64,000 nucleotides of DNA from Trichobilharzia regenti (Eukaryota > Platyhelminthes > Trematoda > Strigeidida > Schistosomatidae), in NCBI GenBank assembly GCA_944472135.2, contig OX235262.1, forward strand, positions 83,178,903 through 83,242,902. The letters run 5' to 3'. The first letter of the stretch is position 1; each line of letters starts with the position of its first letter. Shown in pieces: positions 22,277 to 33,781 of this stretch. The notes below the pieces were generated by a model. The model was not told the DNA's origin and ran no database searches. It was given only the letters and a program-made list of their open reading frames with translations. The translations under genes and the position numbers were made by a program.

Positions 22277-24721
22277 GCCTGATCTTTTTTCGTAACTTTA
22301 GTAGACTAGGTAGAATCAATTCGCTTGCACAAGTTGTTAAACTTATTTGCTATAAAATATATCTATTACCAGAAAATGTGAATAATCACACGATAGATTC
22401 AGTGGTTCGTAACACTGTTTTGTTTGCTCTTTTGACATGATCTTTAATCATATTTGTTTTACGAATCAACAATGTTTACAAACTCAGAATTGGACCAGCC
22501 CATAAAACTATGCATCAAAGTCTATTTCCTAATCCATACTATGATTCCACCTCTTTCTTAGTATAAATCTGCTTATGTGTGTCAATGGTTTATATGACTA
22601 CATAATTCAAGCATGATGTAAACTTGTTATTCTCAATGTTGATTCAAAAATGTGCTTCCAAACTTCTATACTTTGATTAAGTTTACCATTCAGCATGTTC
22701 CGTTTGTATCTCTTCAATTTAGTTCATACAGAGTTGATGAATATTTCTCCATTCTGTATTTACCTACGTCATCATGTTCATCATTCTACTGGAACGGCAT
22801 CTGAATGCTTGACATGAATGTGTAATATCACTGAAATTTATTAAACTATAGAAAATCTAGTATGACGACTCAATAAGAATAATGCTCAATGTAATTACTA
22901 CCGTTGATCAACGTCTTCGCACTACATATTCAGTGAAATGTACTCACCATCAGCGTATACATCATCTTTTGCCTTTTCTAAAAAATGAATAAAACAGAAA
23001 GATACTTCTTTTAATTCTCCAGACGGATTCACTTTAGAAAAGTGCAAAAAATTAAATACTCATTAATATATTGGAATAATTTGTTGGAATTCCCCCCCCC
23101 CTGAAGGAGCTAATCACAATACCTGATACTAATTAGGATGTTCTAACTAATTTTACAATTATTATGCGTTTTTCTCCTCGAGTGTATATTATTATTTTGA
23201 CATTTGTGTATCATGTATTGACTCGATCCTTATTATTCGTCTTTTCTTCGTGGTTGTACGACAAACTGATGATGTGTTGTTTTACTATGTGATGTTGTTT
23301 GACTGAATCAAGGTCATTCTGACCCTGAACTGTACGCGGGAATTGTTGGTTTATGATTCTGGTGGACAGGGTTTTTGATCCCACCTCATTGAGAATATCC
23401 TACTTGATTCTAAAGCACTTCTTTCGGTTGAATTTCGGTTGACTAATTGTGTTCTGCAATACTTTCTTTGTAATTAGAATGTCACCTTTTCTTAAAAGCT
23501 GCCTAATCAATGGCACCGCTGACGTAATCTTGCGTTTTTGATATCATTATTGTTGAATAGAACCACACATAGATTCAAACAGGAGTAATCTTCTTTTTGC
23601 TGTCTTTAAAGTTTGTTTTCGTGACTATGTGTGTGTCTCAAGGAGGTTTTGTCAGGTATACATTAGGACTCAGAGAACTGTTTCCTGTGTTCGGATAACA
23701 CAATTGCTTGCTTGGTTTTGGTCATTACAACTACTTCCTAAGAAAAACACAAATGACTATTGCATCATGCTTCCCTATGTAGGCATTTAGTGTTAAGCTA
23801 ATACTGTTTACAAGAAAATAATGATGTAACATCTGCCTCAGGGACATCTTTAGCGACCAATGCAACTATTTCTTCCTTGGTCCTATCAAATCAGCAAAAT
23901 ATAATAACTAAAAATATAATAGTACTAAATAAATTATTAATAGCTGTTTAATACATATATGATATATATTGTCAATAGGTGACATACCTGGACTACCGCT
24001 TGCCATGTCGAAGCATGCAGCTACAACGACAAGTACAAATAAAACGCTCTGTAGAAAATATGTTTACACAAAATATTTTTGTAATTTACCAAAAATTTTT
24101 TCATGTTTTCACTAATGACATTATCTAACTTAACTGCTATTTATACAATATATCAAAACATTATTGATTTTCTGTACTGCTGAATACATATCAAAGATTT
24201 CAAAAAATCTCTAGAATGGATTGACGATATTGACGATAGTTTCTTAATAAACTTTCTGACAAATATGTATTAGTTGTTCTAAGTGTCACAGGTGACAATA
24301 TACACAAAAAATATTGGTTGTTTTTTCGATAAATTAAATATGCAAGTCATTTCGTAATAATAAAAGAATGAGTAAACTTGAACACCTTCTCAAGTTAAGC
24401 TTTCCTAAGTAAGTCAGCATTTCATCATTACAACAAAGGTCATTCACGAAGTATTTAGCAAGTATTTGTCCCTCTTCACTTTCTTAGGAATTTATTTTCA
24501 TGACACATGTTTGAATGACACCTTATCCATTTTAAAATCTGATAGGAAAGGATTCATACAACCAAGCAGACTAAATAAATGCCATACAACACGATAAAAA
24601 AGCACAGGGAATTTCAGTATTCCTAAGAAAATAAGTTATCTTCATGTTAAATCTCATTCGCCACTTGAAACATATAAAGCACATTCTTTTAGTACTTGAA
24701 TCTTGTAGACAAATGACCTAC
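22277..24721. other. 2.4 kb without a recognised gene
   Basis: AT-rich, with a poly-C tract near 23092-23101. A somewhat GC-richer segment at about 23230-23650 has loose similarity of wording to 36240-36660, possibly an old repeat, but I could not align it confidently. Confidence 0.4.
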
Positions 24722-24743
24722 CTTATTATTATTATTGTATCCT

Positions 24744-25766
24744 TTAGTTCCTAGAGGAACATAGGGCTTCAGCTGCGCACCTCCATTGACTTCGGTTTTC
24801 TGACAACTTTTTCACCCTGCTCCAGGTCTGTCCACATGCTTTCATCTCCTCCTCGCATGACCTCCTCCAAGTCACCCTTGGACGACCAACTCGCCGCCTC
24901 CCTTTCGGGTTCCACTCGAGGGCTTGTCTAGTGATGTCACTTGATGGTTTCCTCAGCGTATGGCCAATCCATCTCCATTTCTTTCTGCCTATTTGTTTCA
25001 CAATCGGTTCCTGATTGGTTCGCTCCCAGAGATCCCTGTTGCTGATCTTTTCTGGCCATCTGATCTTGAGTATTGAGCGGAGACAGTTGTTAATGAAGGT
25101 TTGAAGTTTGTTTGAGATGCTCTTTATGACTCGCCAAGTCTCTGATCCGTATAGTAGCACTGACTTCACATTGGAGTTGAAAATCCGGATCTTATTTTTG
25201 ATGCTGATTGCTGTTGACCTCCACACAGATTTGAGAGTAATGAAAGCTTGTCTTGCTTTTCCGATTCTGGCTTTGATGTCCTCGTCAGTTCCGCCTGTAG
25301 TTGAGACGATGCTTCCCAGGTAGGTGAAGGAGGTTGTTTCTTTCAGGTTCTTCCCATTTATGCTTATTGTGGTCTGTTGGTGTTGTTGATGTTGGCTAGG
25401 AATCTTCATTATCTCTGTTTTATCTATGTTCACGTGAAGTCCTATCTTTGATGCTTCTTCTGCCAACTTGTTACTTTTCACTTGCATATCTTCCAGTTTA
25501 TGGGAAATCAGACATATATCATCGGCGAAATCCAGATCCTCCAAGTCTTTTGTGTCAGTCCATTTTATGCCTGTTCCCTCGTTGGTTGCCGTTGTCTGTC
25601 GCATTATCCAATCAATTGCAATCAGGAAGATCATTGGTGATAGTAGACAGCCTTGCCTTCCGTAAGTTTCCCGTTGTGGATTACTTGGCATGCAGCATTG
25701 TCGTATAACTGTTGGATGAGGTGTATAATTGTCGATGGGACCCCGTAGTAGCGAAGTAGTTTCCAA
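24744..25766 (-). pseudogene. RTE reverse transcriptase, C-terminal half
   Basis: An open frame of 340 codons. The first ~36 residues are out-of-frame. After the 25-bp deletion it enters the true frame at RQGCLLSP (37-44). Catalytic FADD is at 80-83. [28 protein letters not shown] and a Trp/Arg-rich C-terminus ([13 protein letters not shown]…ALCSSRN) follow to the natural stop at 24744. This C-terminus is shared by the other RTE copies, usually broken. Confidence 0.88.
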
Positions 25767-26734
25767 ATGACCTCTCGATCGACGCTGTCGAAGGCCTTTT
25801 CAAAGTCGATGAAGTTGAGATAGAGAGGTGACTGCCATTCCAAGCTTTGTTCAATGATGATCCGTAGAGTGGCGATTTGATCAATACATGATTTGTTTCT
25901 CCTGAATCCAGCCTGTTCCGGACGAAGTTTTTCATCTAGGGCTTGTTTGATTCTCTCCAGGATGATGCGACTTAGTATCTTGCTTGGAATGGACAGAAGC
26001 ATAATTCCACGCCAGTTTTTACATTGACTTAAGTCTCCTTTCTTTGGAAGTTTGAATAAGTAACTGTTCTTCCAATCCTCGGGTACTTTGCCCTCTTTCC
26101 ACACCTTCTCCAGTAGTGGTGTCATCAAGTCCGCTGTTGTCTCTGGGTCTATTTTCAAAGCCTCTGCTGGGATTCCATCTGGTCCCGGTGTTTTCCCAGC
26201 TTTAAGCATCTTGATTGCATTCAGGACTTCTGATTTCGTCGGGGGGTCAGTGTTCACTGGTAGTTCTGCTTCCGTTGTTGGTATTGCTGGACGTGTTGTA
26301 GGTGGCGGACGATTTAGAAGTCTTTTGAAGTGTTCAACCCAGTGCTTTCTCTGTTCCACCTCTTTGGTGATTGACTTTCCATTGTCGTCCTTTATTGGCT
26401 TAATCTGTGTCGAACGTTTGCCCGAAAGGTTCCTAGTTGTTTGGTAGAGTGTGGCGAGGTCTCCTTTGCCTGCAGCTTGTTCTGCTTCGTTTGCCATGGT
26501 TTCATAATATTTTCTTTTGTCTTCCCTGGCACTTTTCTTCACTCTTTTGTTCAGTGTATTGTAGCTTGCATTCAGCTCCTGTTTTTGTTGCTCGTCAGTG
26601 CACTGGATAATCTTTTGCTTCACTGTCCTTCTCTCTTCTATTAGTTTCCAAGTGTCCGTAGTGAGCCACTGTTTGTCCTGTCTCTTTTTTCTGCCTAGAA
26701 TTTCTATGCAGGTTTGGCTCCACACCGTTTTCAA
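25631..26734 (-). pseudogene. RTE reverse transcriptase, N-terminal half
   Basis: An open frame of 367 codons covers the linker after the endonuclease, then the fingers and palm of the reverse transcriptase: KTPGPDGIPAEALK, LPKKGD…[30 protein letters not shown] and the catalytic-Asp motif [12 protein letters not shown]. It ends wrongly after NGKLTEG because of a 25-bp deletion. The intact sequence there is seen in the copy at 15580-16842 ([11 protein letters not shown]). Confidence 0.88.
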
Positions 26735-26750
26735 GTTGTTCCAGTGCTTT

Positions 26751-27266
26751 TCAACGCCGACCTTTCGCTAGTGTTGATTTGTGTCTCGCTTTGTCCTTTA
26801 TGCTTGCAATGAAGATGTCCTTTGTAGCCTGGTCCTTCAGCTTTTGAGTGTTGAACTTGGCTTGTGGTCTATCTGCAGCTCCTGATTCCCTGAAAGCTTT
26901 TAATTTGATTTGGATTGTCCCTTGTACGAGATAGTGGTCTGAGCCAACGTCTGCTCCTCTTCTTGCTTTTGTGTCCAGTAGGCTGCGCCTCCACTTCCTT
27001 GAGATTGAGATGAAGTCGATTTGGTTTTTGGTTTGCCCGTCTGGTGACACCCATGTAGCCTTGTGGATATCTTTGTGCTTGTATACACTGCCACCAATCA
27101 CCAGTTCGTTGAAGGCGCAGAAGTCGGCGAAGAGTTCTCCGTTTTCATTCATTTCTCCTAGAGCTTCTCTACCCATGATGAGTTCCCTTCCCGTATTGTC
27201 TGGTCCCAGTTTGGCGTTCATGTCTCCCATTAGTATTTTCATGTCGCCAGCTGGAGTATTGTCCAT
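26751..27266 (-). pseudogene. RTE endonuclease domain (APE-like), C-terminal two thirds
   Basis: An open frame of 171 codons shows the APE-family motifs GDMNA (residues 14-18), the segment HKATWVSPDGQTKNQIDFI (68-86) and SDH (109-111), which carry catalytic and metal-binding residues. In RTE elements this enzyme nicks the target DNA to prime reverse transcription. Coding sequence continues upstream (LYRQLQAT) to the truncation at about 27293, so the N-terminal catalytic Asn and Glu motifs are missing. The frame is lost after STLAKG, where the other frame continues VGVEKHWNNLKTVWS. Confidence 0.85.
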
Positions 27267-27374
27267 TGTTGCCTGTAGTTGTCTGTAGAGTTGACTTCAA
27301 TTAAAATTATCTATGAGATTTACAGAAGGAACCATCTACAGAAAAGGTATGAAATTCTTCATCAAGACAATCTA

Positions 27375-28233
27375 TTATTATTATTGTTCCCTTAGGTTCC
27401 TAGCGGAACATAGGGCTTCAACTGCATGTCTCCACTTCCTCCTGTCTTCTGCTGTACTTTTCTCTTGCATCCCTGTTAGTCCATACTGTTTCAACTCCTC
27501 TTCACACGATCTCCTCCATGTCACCCTTGCACCCACGTCCCACTCGCAGCTTGCTTCCCTTTCGGCCTGGTTCCACTCGAGCAATGACCTGAAACGCGCG
27601 ACGTCACCCAGTGGCCTCCTCAGTGAGTGTCCAATCTATCTCCACTTTCTCCTGCATATTTGTTGGTTGGCGATTGCTTCTTGTTTTGTTTGTTCCCAGC
27701 CATAGTTTCTTCTCATTGGTGATTCTTGCTGGCCCGGCCATCTGATCTTCAGTATAGACCCAGCGAAGACAGTTTTTGATAATGGTCTGCAACAGGCTGT
27801 TGGAAATATTCTTTGTAACCCGCCCACCGAGTTTCTGATCCGTATAGAAGAGCTGACTGACTTGACGTTTGTATTGAAAATCCTACCGAATTTTGTTGTT
27901 GATGCTGGCTGAGTGACGAAGATTTCCAGATTGGTTTCAGGTTGACGAATGTGTGTGTTCTCGCCTTCCCGATTCTCGCTCGATTTGACATCCTCGTCCG
28001 TTCCGACTTCCTGTAGTTCAGACAATGCTCCCTAGATAAGTGAATGAAGTGACCTCTTTCAAATCCCTCCCGTTGATGTTGATTGGCGCTGGAAATTGCT
28101 GCTGTTGTCATTGTTGTTGTTGGTTGATTATATTCATGACCTCCGTCTTGTCTATGTTCACTTGGAGTCCTGTCTTCTCTGCTTCTTCGACCAATTTGTC
28201 GGTTTTCGCTTGTAAGTCTTCAATTTTGTGTGA
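27375..28233 (-). mobile_element. RTE-clade LINE, subfamily 2, 5'-truncated, with 15-bp target duplication
   Basis: The minus strand carries the last ~860 bp of a relative of the 24.7-kb element, from the palm (SHKIEDLQAK-like) to the 3' end (GTTGAAGCCCTATGTTCCGC, AATAATAATA). It has many frame breaks. Readable pieces include the C-terminal segment [16 protein letters not shown] (27584-27381). Subfamily 2 has ATTG before CTCGAGTGGAACC. CATCAAGACAATCTA occurs at both 27360-27374 and 28234-28248, a perfect 15-bp duplication that fixes both ends. Confidence 0.9.
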
Positions 28234-28248
28234 CATCAAGACAATCTA

Positions 28249-28539
28249 CATGACCTGAATACAAATTTCGTTACAAAAAAGAAATAGGAGCTTATAGGAA
28301 AGGTTATGATATCGAATTAGACCTAGAAAAATGGAAAGTAAATCGTCAGATGTTGAATATTCGGAAAATGTACCACAATCATGCACAGAAAACTTTTCGT
28401 TGCTTACACTGACGTTTCTTGACAAGTGATTCCTCAGAATTTTAAATATCTTCAATGAAGATTTTAATGCTTACAGACATTTATATAGTTATAAAATGTG
28501 AATCCCCCCTGAGTGAGTGTATCAACTACTCACCTCTCC
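28249..28539. other. No recognised feature
   Basis: AT-rich flank of the RTE insertion; no recognised repeat or gene. Confidence 0.5.
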
Positions 28540-28700
28540 AGTTAGTTAATTAGTCACTTAAGCAGCTAGTTAGTTAGTTGCATAGTTACTTAATTAGTTA
28601 GCCAGTTACTTAGTGCGCTAATAGGGTAGTTAGTTACCTAGTTAGTCACCTAATTAGCTAGCTAGTAAGTTAGTTAGTTAGTAAGCTCACTTATTTTTTG
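28540..28700. repeat. Degenerate TTAG (AGTT) microsatellite, left part
   Basis: Repeated AGTTAGTTAGTT, AGTTACTTAGT and AGCTAGCTAG units over about 160 bp. The same repeat resumes at 29246-29320 beyond two HH-SINE copies, so it was one tract before they inserted. Confidence 0.8.
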
Positions 28701-28709
28701 ATATCTAGT

Positions 28710-28985
28710 TGGTTTTTACGAGTTGATCGGGGATTGATATCAGTTAGAGAACCATACCATGCCATTCAGCATACCATTCAGCCACTGGGACCCGATTTAA
28801 TGGCCAGCTCATGAATTCTAACTTCTACCAACTCGTGATCTAGCGCCACCCCAACCCATGTCATCAGTGGGACATCCATCCTCACACGTGACTGGTGGAC
28901 GTCACTGGTCACGACTTCTCGCTAGTACTCTAGAAAACTCCATCCTGTAGAAAGTCACTAGCGAGCATCAGACTAATTTTCTATA
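28710..28985 (-). mobile_element. HH-SINE copy lacking the hammerhead
   Basis: On the minus strand it has the middle segment (GATGCTCGCTAGTGAC…, GAATTCATGAGC), a remnant of the tRNA-like head (CCCAGTGGCTGAATGG) and the arm (GGTTCTCTAACTGATATCAA). The hammerhead between head and arm is deleted. It lies back to back with the plus-strand copy at 29005-29240. Confidence 0.7.
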
Positions 28986-29004
28986 GTTGGTTTGTAAGGG
29001 ATAG

Positions 29005-29240
29005 AATTCATGAGCCATAGAAATGGGTCCCAGTGGCTGAATGGTATACGAGCTTGCCTTGTAACCGGAAGGTCCTGGGTTCGAACTCCGCAGTGTGGGT
29101 GCGTACTGCCGATGATTCCTAATACTAGGATGAAACAGCTGTCCATTACTCCCTGGTTTTTAATGGTTCTCTAAATGATATCAATCCGTGATTAACTCGT
29201 AAAAACAAAACTAACCCAAACAAACCAACTATAGAAAATA
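29005..29240 (+). mobile_element. HH-SINE copy: tRNA-Thr-like head, hammerhead, arm
   Basis: The head GGTCCCAGTGGCTGAATGGT (A-box region) is followed by GCTTGCCTTGTAACCGGAAG (anticodon-arm-like with TGT) and the B box GGTTCGAACTC. The hammerhead is at 29103-29149. The arm reads TTTTTAATGGTTCTCTAAATG, with a tail AACCAACTATAGAAAAT. A real tRNA-Thr would close its acceptor stem; this one does not. Confidence 0.8.
29103..29149 (+). ncRNA. Hammerhead ribozyme motif in HH-SINE
   Basis: Stem I is GTACTG with CATTAC (one mismatch). The core is CCGATGA (one change from CUGAUGA). A short stem II follows, then GAAA, stem III from CAGCTG, and GTC at the cleavage site. Probably weak or inactive in this copy. 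Confidence 0.55.
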
Positions 29241-29245
29241 TCTGG

Positions 29246-29320
29246 TAAGTTTCTTAGTTAATTAGTCAGCTAGTTGGTTAGCTAGCTAGTTAGGTAGTTA
29301 GATAGTTAGTTAGTTAAATA
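29246..29320. repeat. TTAG (AGTT) microsatellite, right part
   Basis: TTAGTTAATTAGTCAGCTAG and AGTTAGTTAGTTAAATAAAT continue the tract at 28540-28700. Confidence 0.75.
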
Positions 29321-30405
29321 AATATATCTGCAAGCTCGAAAGCTTTTATACTTAGTTAAGACTTTTGAAGACTCTAGAAAATAAGTTTTATTCCATGATC
29401 CGTGAAAATCTGTACTTATTTGATGCATAGATGTTGAAATTAATTGACTGTTGCACGGTTGATGAACTTTTCTGTGGACTGGTGCTGACCCTGATTAATC
29501 CACATTTTATTTTGTTCACAAGACTTGAGCAGACCTCATGGGCCTGCATTAACCTGCTGCAATACCTTAATGATTGTCTATGTCCTCTATCTACCAATAA
29601 CGTCTATCTTCAAGAAAATAAAGACAAATTTATCAAATTTGGCATCATCTTGACAGATCATATTTCAAGTGCTTACATTAATTATATTGGCAGACGTAAC
29701 AGATAATCTCAATATGAATAATTTTTTAAAGAAATTCAAGATTAAATAACTAGAAACATCGGACATCATAGTCTTATTTGTAATCTTGGATTGATTATAA
29801 CAGTAGATACAGTGGATGTGACCCTTTATAAGAGAGTGATGATAATATCGTCATGTTACTGTGTTGTGTGAATGAAGACTCCTGAAGTTTAAAGCATATC
29901 ACCTGAATAAATTTCATGCTTAAGAGTCATGTGTATGCGCAGCCTGCCAAGTAATCTCTCCCCTGAAAGCATTTAATAAAGGCTTCAGGTAACTTTTGTC
30001 ATGGACTAACATCAGTAGAACAACCACTGTACAAGCTGGTGGTGTCTTGAATGCTATTCAGAACTATTTATTAATAAACATTTTATAAATCATTATGACC
30101 TATTTCTAAAAACCATCAGTCACATCAATATCAGTAATCGCACTGCATGCATTAACTCACAACCACACAATAGGGTAGGAGAGGGTTAAAATTCTAAGAA
30201 GTAACATAGGCAGGTGGAGAAAGAGACTGATTACTAGATCCTGGTTCATCGAGTCTACACTCAACGCATGCAACAGAAATGACTCAATGCAAATACCAGA
30301 GATACGGGAGTTATTATTACCACCAGTCAGTCAAATCAGAGAAGGATAATAAATAATTTTAAAGTTCTATTTCGCTTCACCTATATCATAACATTCTAAC
30401 AAGTT
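29321..30405. other. Mostly unrecognised; one 91-codon frame of unknown status
   Basis: A plus-strand frame at 29431-29706 has mixed composition (…TRLEQTSWACINLLQYLND…, …DKFIKFGIILTDHI…) and is preceded by ATAG at its start, which could be a splice acceptor. I recognise no family and give it little weight. The rest is AT-rich without features. Confidence 0.25.
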
Positions 30406-30670
30406 ACTTATTTTGACTATAAAAGCAGTCGTCTTATTTTTCATTTGATTGTACTTGATTGGTAACACTAATATTATTTCTGAATGTACTCTATCTTATA
30501 CTGATTTTTATTCAAATGACTAATCAATTTTACTCATGTATATAAATGAAGTAAAACGTTGTGTGAGTGACTTGCTTTGATTACGAGCAATAAATTGTGC
30601 TCGAAACGTCATCAGTTAATATTAACGTACAACAGTGTATGACAATTTATCAAAATAAAATCTTATCTAT
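30406..30670 (+). mobile_element. PLE 3' tail with a hammerhead-like motif
   Basis: An AT-rich tail with a motif at about 30575-30625: TTTGATTAC, stem GAGCA/TGCTC, then GAAACGTC and ATCAGT. The layout is the same as in the PLE-B tails at 19.3 and 39.9 kb. No coding part is left. Confidence 0.45.
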
Positions 30671-30790
30671 AATGAAGTCATCAATCATGTTGTGTGTTGA
30701 ATACAACTCAGTCTAATTACTCAACTATAAGCATAGAACAAACAATGTGTTTACCATTTTCTAAAGATGGTAGCTCTGAAAAAATCGTTT

Positions 30791-31014
30791 TTTACTCCTT
30801 TGAGTTTTGAGTAGAACATATGGATTCAAGTCTGAGCTCTGAAGTTTCAGTAACTCTTTTTTATTAACTGAGTAAGGTTGCTAGCTTCATACCTAACCTT
30901 TCCACGAACCAGACTTACCACTGGTCAAATAAGGTATAGGAGTGAGTCAACCGGGAATGTAACTAATGAGCACGTAGGTATTTCGTAAACATTCTAGCAC
31001 TGAGTCACCGACAC
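30791..31014 (-). mobile_element. SINE-R copy, diverged
   Basis: Minus strand: GTGTCGGTGACTCAGTGCTA head, a damaged B box, GGTTAGGTATGAAGCTAGCAA body, and a tail with CCATATGTTCTACT. It aligns end to end with other SINE-R copies but with many substitutions. Confidence 0.7.
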
Positions 31015-32424
31015 ATTTCAAAAAATGAAATCTCACTAATCATTCAATAACTGCAGTAGGCCCTTTTTAAAATTGTTGAAATCTACCCAAAAGGCTTTCT
31101 AAGTAACGCCGTGTCTTTTTGTGCCAGTTACACCTTATTTGTTTTTTACCTTGTTCCTCTTCGGTGTATTCTAGTCCTAAATACATAGAACCCCTTCTAT
31201 TCCAAAAAAGACAAGTTAAATAATTGATTTGACCTCCATATTAATATTTGGTTTCACACCAGATATAACCTGATAAAATCAAATAATTTCGAATTTGAGG
31301 TTCTAATTAATTTTGGAAATTATTGTAGAATACCCTAAAAATAAATCATTTGTTTCTGAAGCTTATGATGAAATATTTTGTGGATATTTCTACACCAAAC
31401 CTGCAGTCGCTGAGTTCATGACGGCTTATTTCGACACTACATGTACTTAAATTCTCTTTTCATCAACATTTGTTATTTTTGATGAAGTTTACTCCTCGCA
31501 ATTATTATCAAACAACAGGGTGCATTTATATCAACAGGCTGTAGCATGAAGTAAAACTGCTTTAAATAAACAACGAAACTTGAACCTTTAGGACAGTTTT
31601 TAGGATGGTTAATGGTTTAAACTTTAGATATATGTCAGTTATCAGTTATATTGCACGTTTCTCAATTGAAGTGAAACCCACTATTATAGAAAGGCAGTTA
31701 TTTGAGATTTAGAAAATTTCATGAACAGTGGTATTAACGATAAATGTTGATACATAGGTTTAATTAATCAGTCCTATTACTCAGTGATATTACCATGGAA
31801 ACTTGAAAAACAAAAAGAGCAGAATAATGTAGTAGTATCTTTTTCTAAGCATTCTTAACAGTCTTCTGATTTACACACACTAGTTTGTTTCCAAGATGTC
31901 AGCAGCTGTGTATCTATATACTTGAAAAGATGAAGAAACACTTGAGTGGGACAACATAGATCCATTTTAATCCATCAGTTCTCTTCAACTGTGTACAACC
32001 TGTAACATCTATTAGTACTTGAAATTACCAGTTTAACGTGCTATAGTTTTTTCTAAAAGGAATATGTACTGTATTTATGAACAGTAACACAATGCCATAG
32101 TGATGTCAAACGTTTCTGTGAAACAGGATCCTTTTAAGTATTCGTCCCAAAATTAGAATTGATCTAACTTCTGTTATACGTCCCTTGCCTCTTTGGCTAA
32201 GGCTACCCTATCCAAAATGAGTATTCCTCTAGGCTTTGTGTTTGCGAAAATTTGCATGACTAATATTGAACAGACAAAGTTAAAGCGTACAGCTAATGCG
32301 TATTCGCAGGAGCAGGCACACTGGTACAACAGAAAGAATGGCTTACGCCAGATATTCTCTGTTAAAAAAGGAACGTGTTCTTCGACTTTATTTAACTTAT
32401 CATTCTAATTCATATTATAACTGA
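31015..32424. other. No recognised gene; possible PLE upstream sequence at the right end
   Basis: AT-rich. A 71-codon frame at 32193-32408 lies directly before PLE-D and could be part of its N-terminal or 5' region, but shows no motif I can name. Confidence 0.35.
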
Positions 32425-32734
32425 ACAGACGGAACAAAAGCTAACGGACACCCTCCGTAAGCTAAAGACTGAATCTTTCAACAGCAACGAAACGTTCGAA
32501 CCCCTAAGACCATTCGGCTCAAATATACCGCGACTCTACGGACTCTCGAAAGTACACAAGAAGGGTATCCCTCTTCGACCGATCCTCGACATGACCGATT
32601 CGCCTTATCACCGCACAGTTCCATAGGTAGCAGACCCACTAGAACCGATCAGAAGACAAGTTTCCTGCCACACAGTTCGAGATTCATTCAACTTTATCAA
32701 CTCAATCGAAAACATCAACGTATCCAACAGGACC

Positions 32735-33127
32735 ATGATCTCATTAGATGTCACATCACTATTCACAAACGTTACACTGACTGAAACAATATGCTATATA
32801 TGCGAACTTTTTCATTACAAAGGAATAAACATCGGTATACCCACCAAGCGTCGTAAAGAACCCCTGCTGAGGTGTACTCTGAATGTTAAGGTCTCTTTCA
32901 ACAACAAAATATATCGCCAAAAAGATGGTATAACTATGGGCTCACCACTAGGCCCATTGCTTTCATATTTCTTCATGGCAAAACTCGAAAACACATGCCT
33001 GAGGAAAATGATCGATACCTTCGAAATCTATAAAAGATACGTCGACCACACTTTCATTACCGCCAACAATGAAGAAAATCTAGACGACATCCTGAAGTCG
33101 TTTAACAACCGCCATCCCGTGATTTAG
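32735..33127 (+). pseudogene. PLE-D reverse transcriptase palm, catalytic Asp mutated
   Basis: A 130-codon open piece holds the first catalytic Asp (SLDVTSLFTNV, D5), the GITMGSPLGP motif (65-74) and YVDHTF (102-107) where PLE enzymes have YVDD. The Asp-to-His change alone would abolish catalysis. A stop at 33125-33127 interrupts the frame just before FTLEKES. Confidence 0.85.
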
Positions 33128-33205
33128 TTCACACTGGAGAAAGAGTCCAACTCCAAAATATCCTTTCCTGACGTCCAACTGACAAGACGAGGACAGGATG
33201 GAACT

Positions 33206-33781
33206 TTGAAAAGATGTATCTGCAGAAAGTTTACATGGGTCGGACAGCTTACTAACTTTCACATCTGGGTACCACTATACACTAAACGAAACCTGATCCG
33301 TTCACCCAGCTACAGAGTTCGCAGAATTTGTACCCCAGACACCATAGAAGATGAATTGGACAATCTCATGAGAATCCTCGTGGAGAATTATTACCCAGAA
33401 AGATTTATTACTAAATATATGAATCCTAGACCACAAAAGCCGCTCGTACTTAGCGTCCCGAAAAAACTACTCTTCATGAACCTTCAATTCATTGGAGATA
33501 TATCTCCGGAAACACTATAAAGTCGTCTGTCGCGCTCACTTAAGAAGACCTTCTTCGCAGCTGAACTACGACCAACCTTCTCCACAAAACCTATGATTCA
33601 TGTGAAAGTGAAGGATAAGCTACCACTGCTGGCCTCATCAATGTGTATTTATCACTCCACTTGCTCGTGTGGAGCCAGGTATGTCGGCCGTACCCAGCGT
33701 CCACTTTCCAAACGTATCACGGAACGCTTACCAACATGGTTTTACGAAGGAGAAAAACACTGCCCCCGAAGCCCCAACTAA
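33206..33781 (+). pseudogene. PLE-D post-RT region and GIY-YIG nuclease
   Basis: Two open pieces (33206-33520 and 33593-33781) separated by a stop after ISPETL. The second has the linker LLASSMCIYHSTCSC, with CIY at residues 18-20 of that piece and RYVGRT at 29-34. It then runs to a stop after PRSPN; the remaining C-terminus continues downstream in other frames. Confidence 0.8.

Larger units (their letters stand above)
24722..27293 (-). mobile_element. RTE-clade LINE, longest copy (endonuclease and reverse transcriptase)
   Basis: About 2.57 kb on the minus strand: most of the apurinic-type endonuclease, the full reverse transcriptase, the C-terminal domain, a 3' end with GTTCC…GGAAC, and an (AAT)n tail at 24722-24735. 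It is 5'-truncated inside the endonuclease near 27293. Two frame breaks disable it, one near 26765 and a 25-bp deletion near 25656. Apart from those it is well preserved, so it is fairly young. It serves as the reference for the other RTE fragments. No clear target duplication was found. Confidence 0.9.

Noticed and set aside
26971..27288. 105-codon plus-strand frame
   Set aside because: Antisense reading of the RTE endonuclease.
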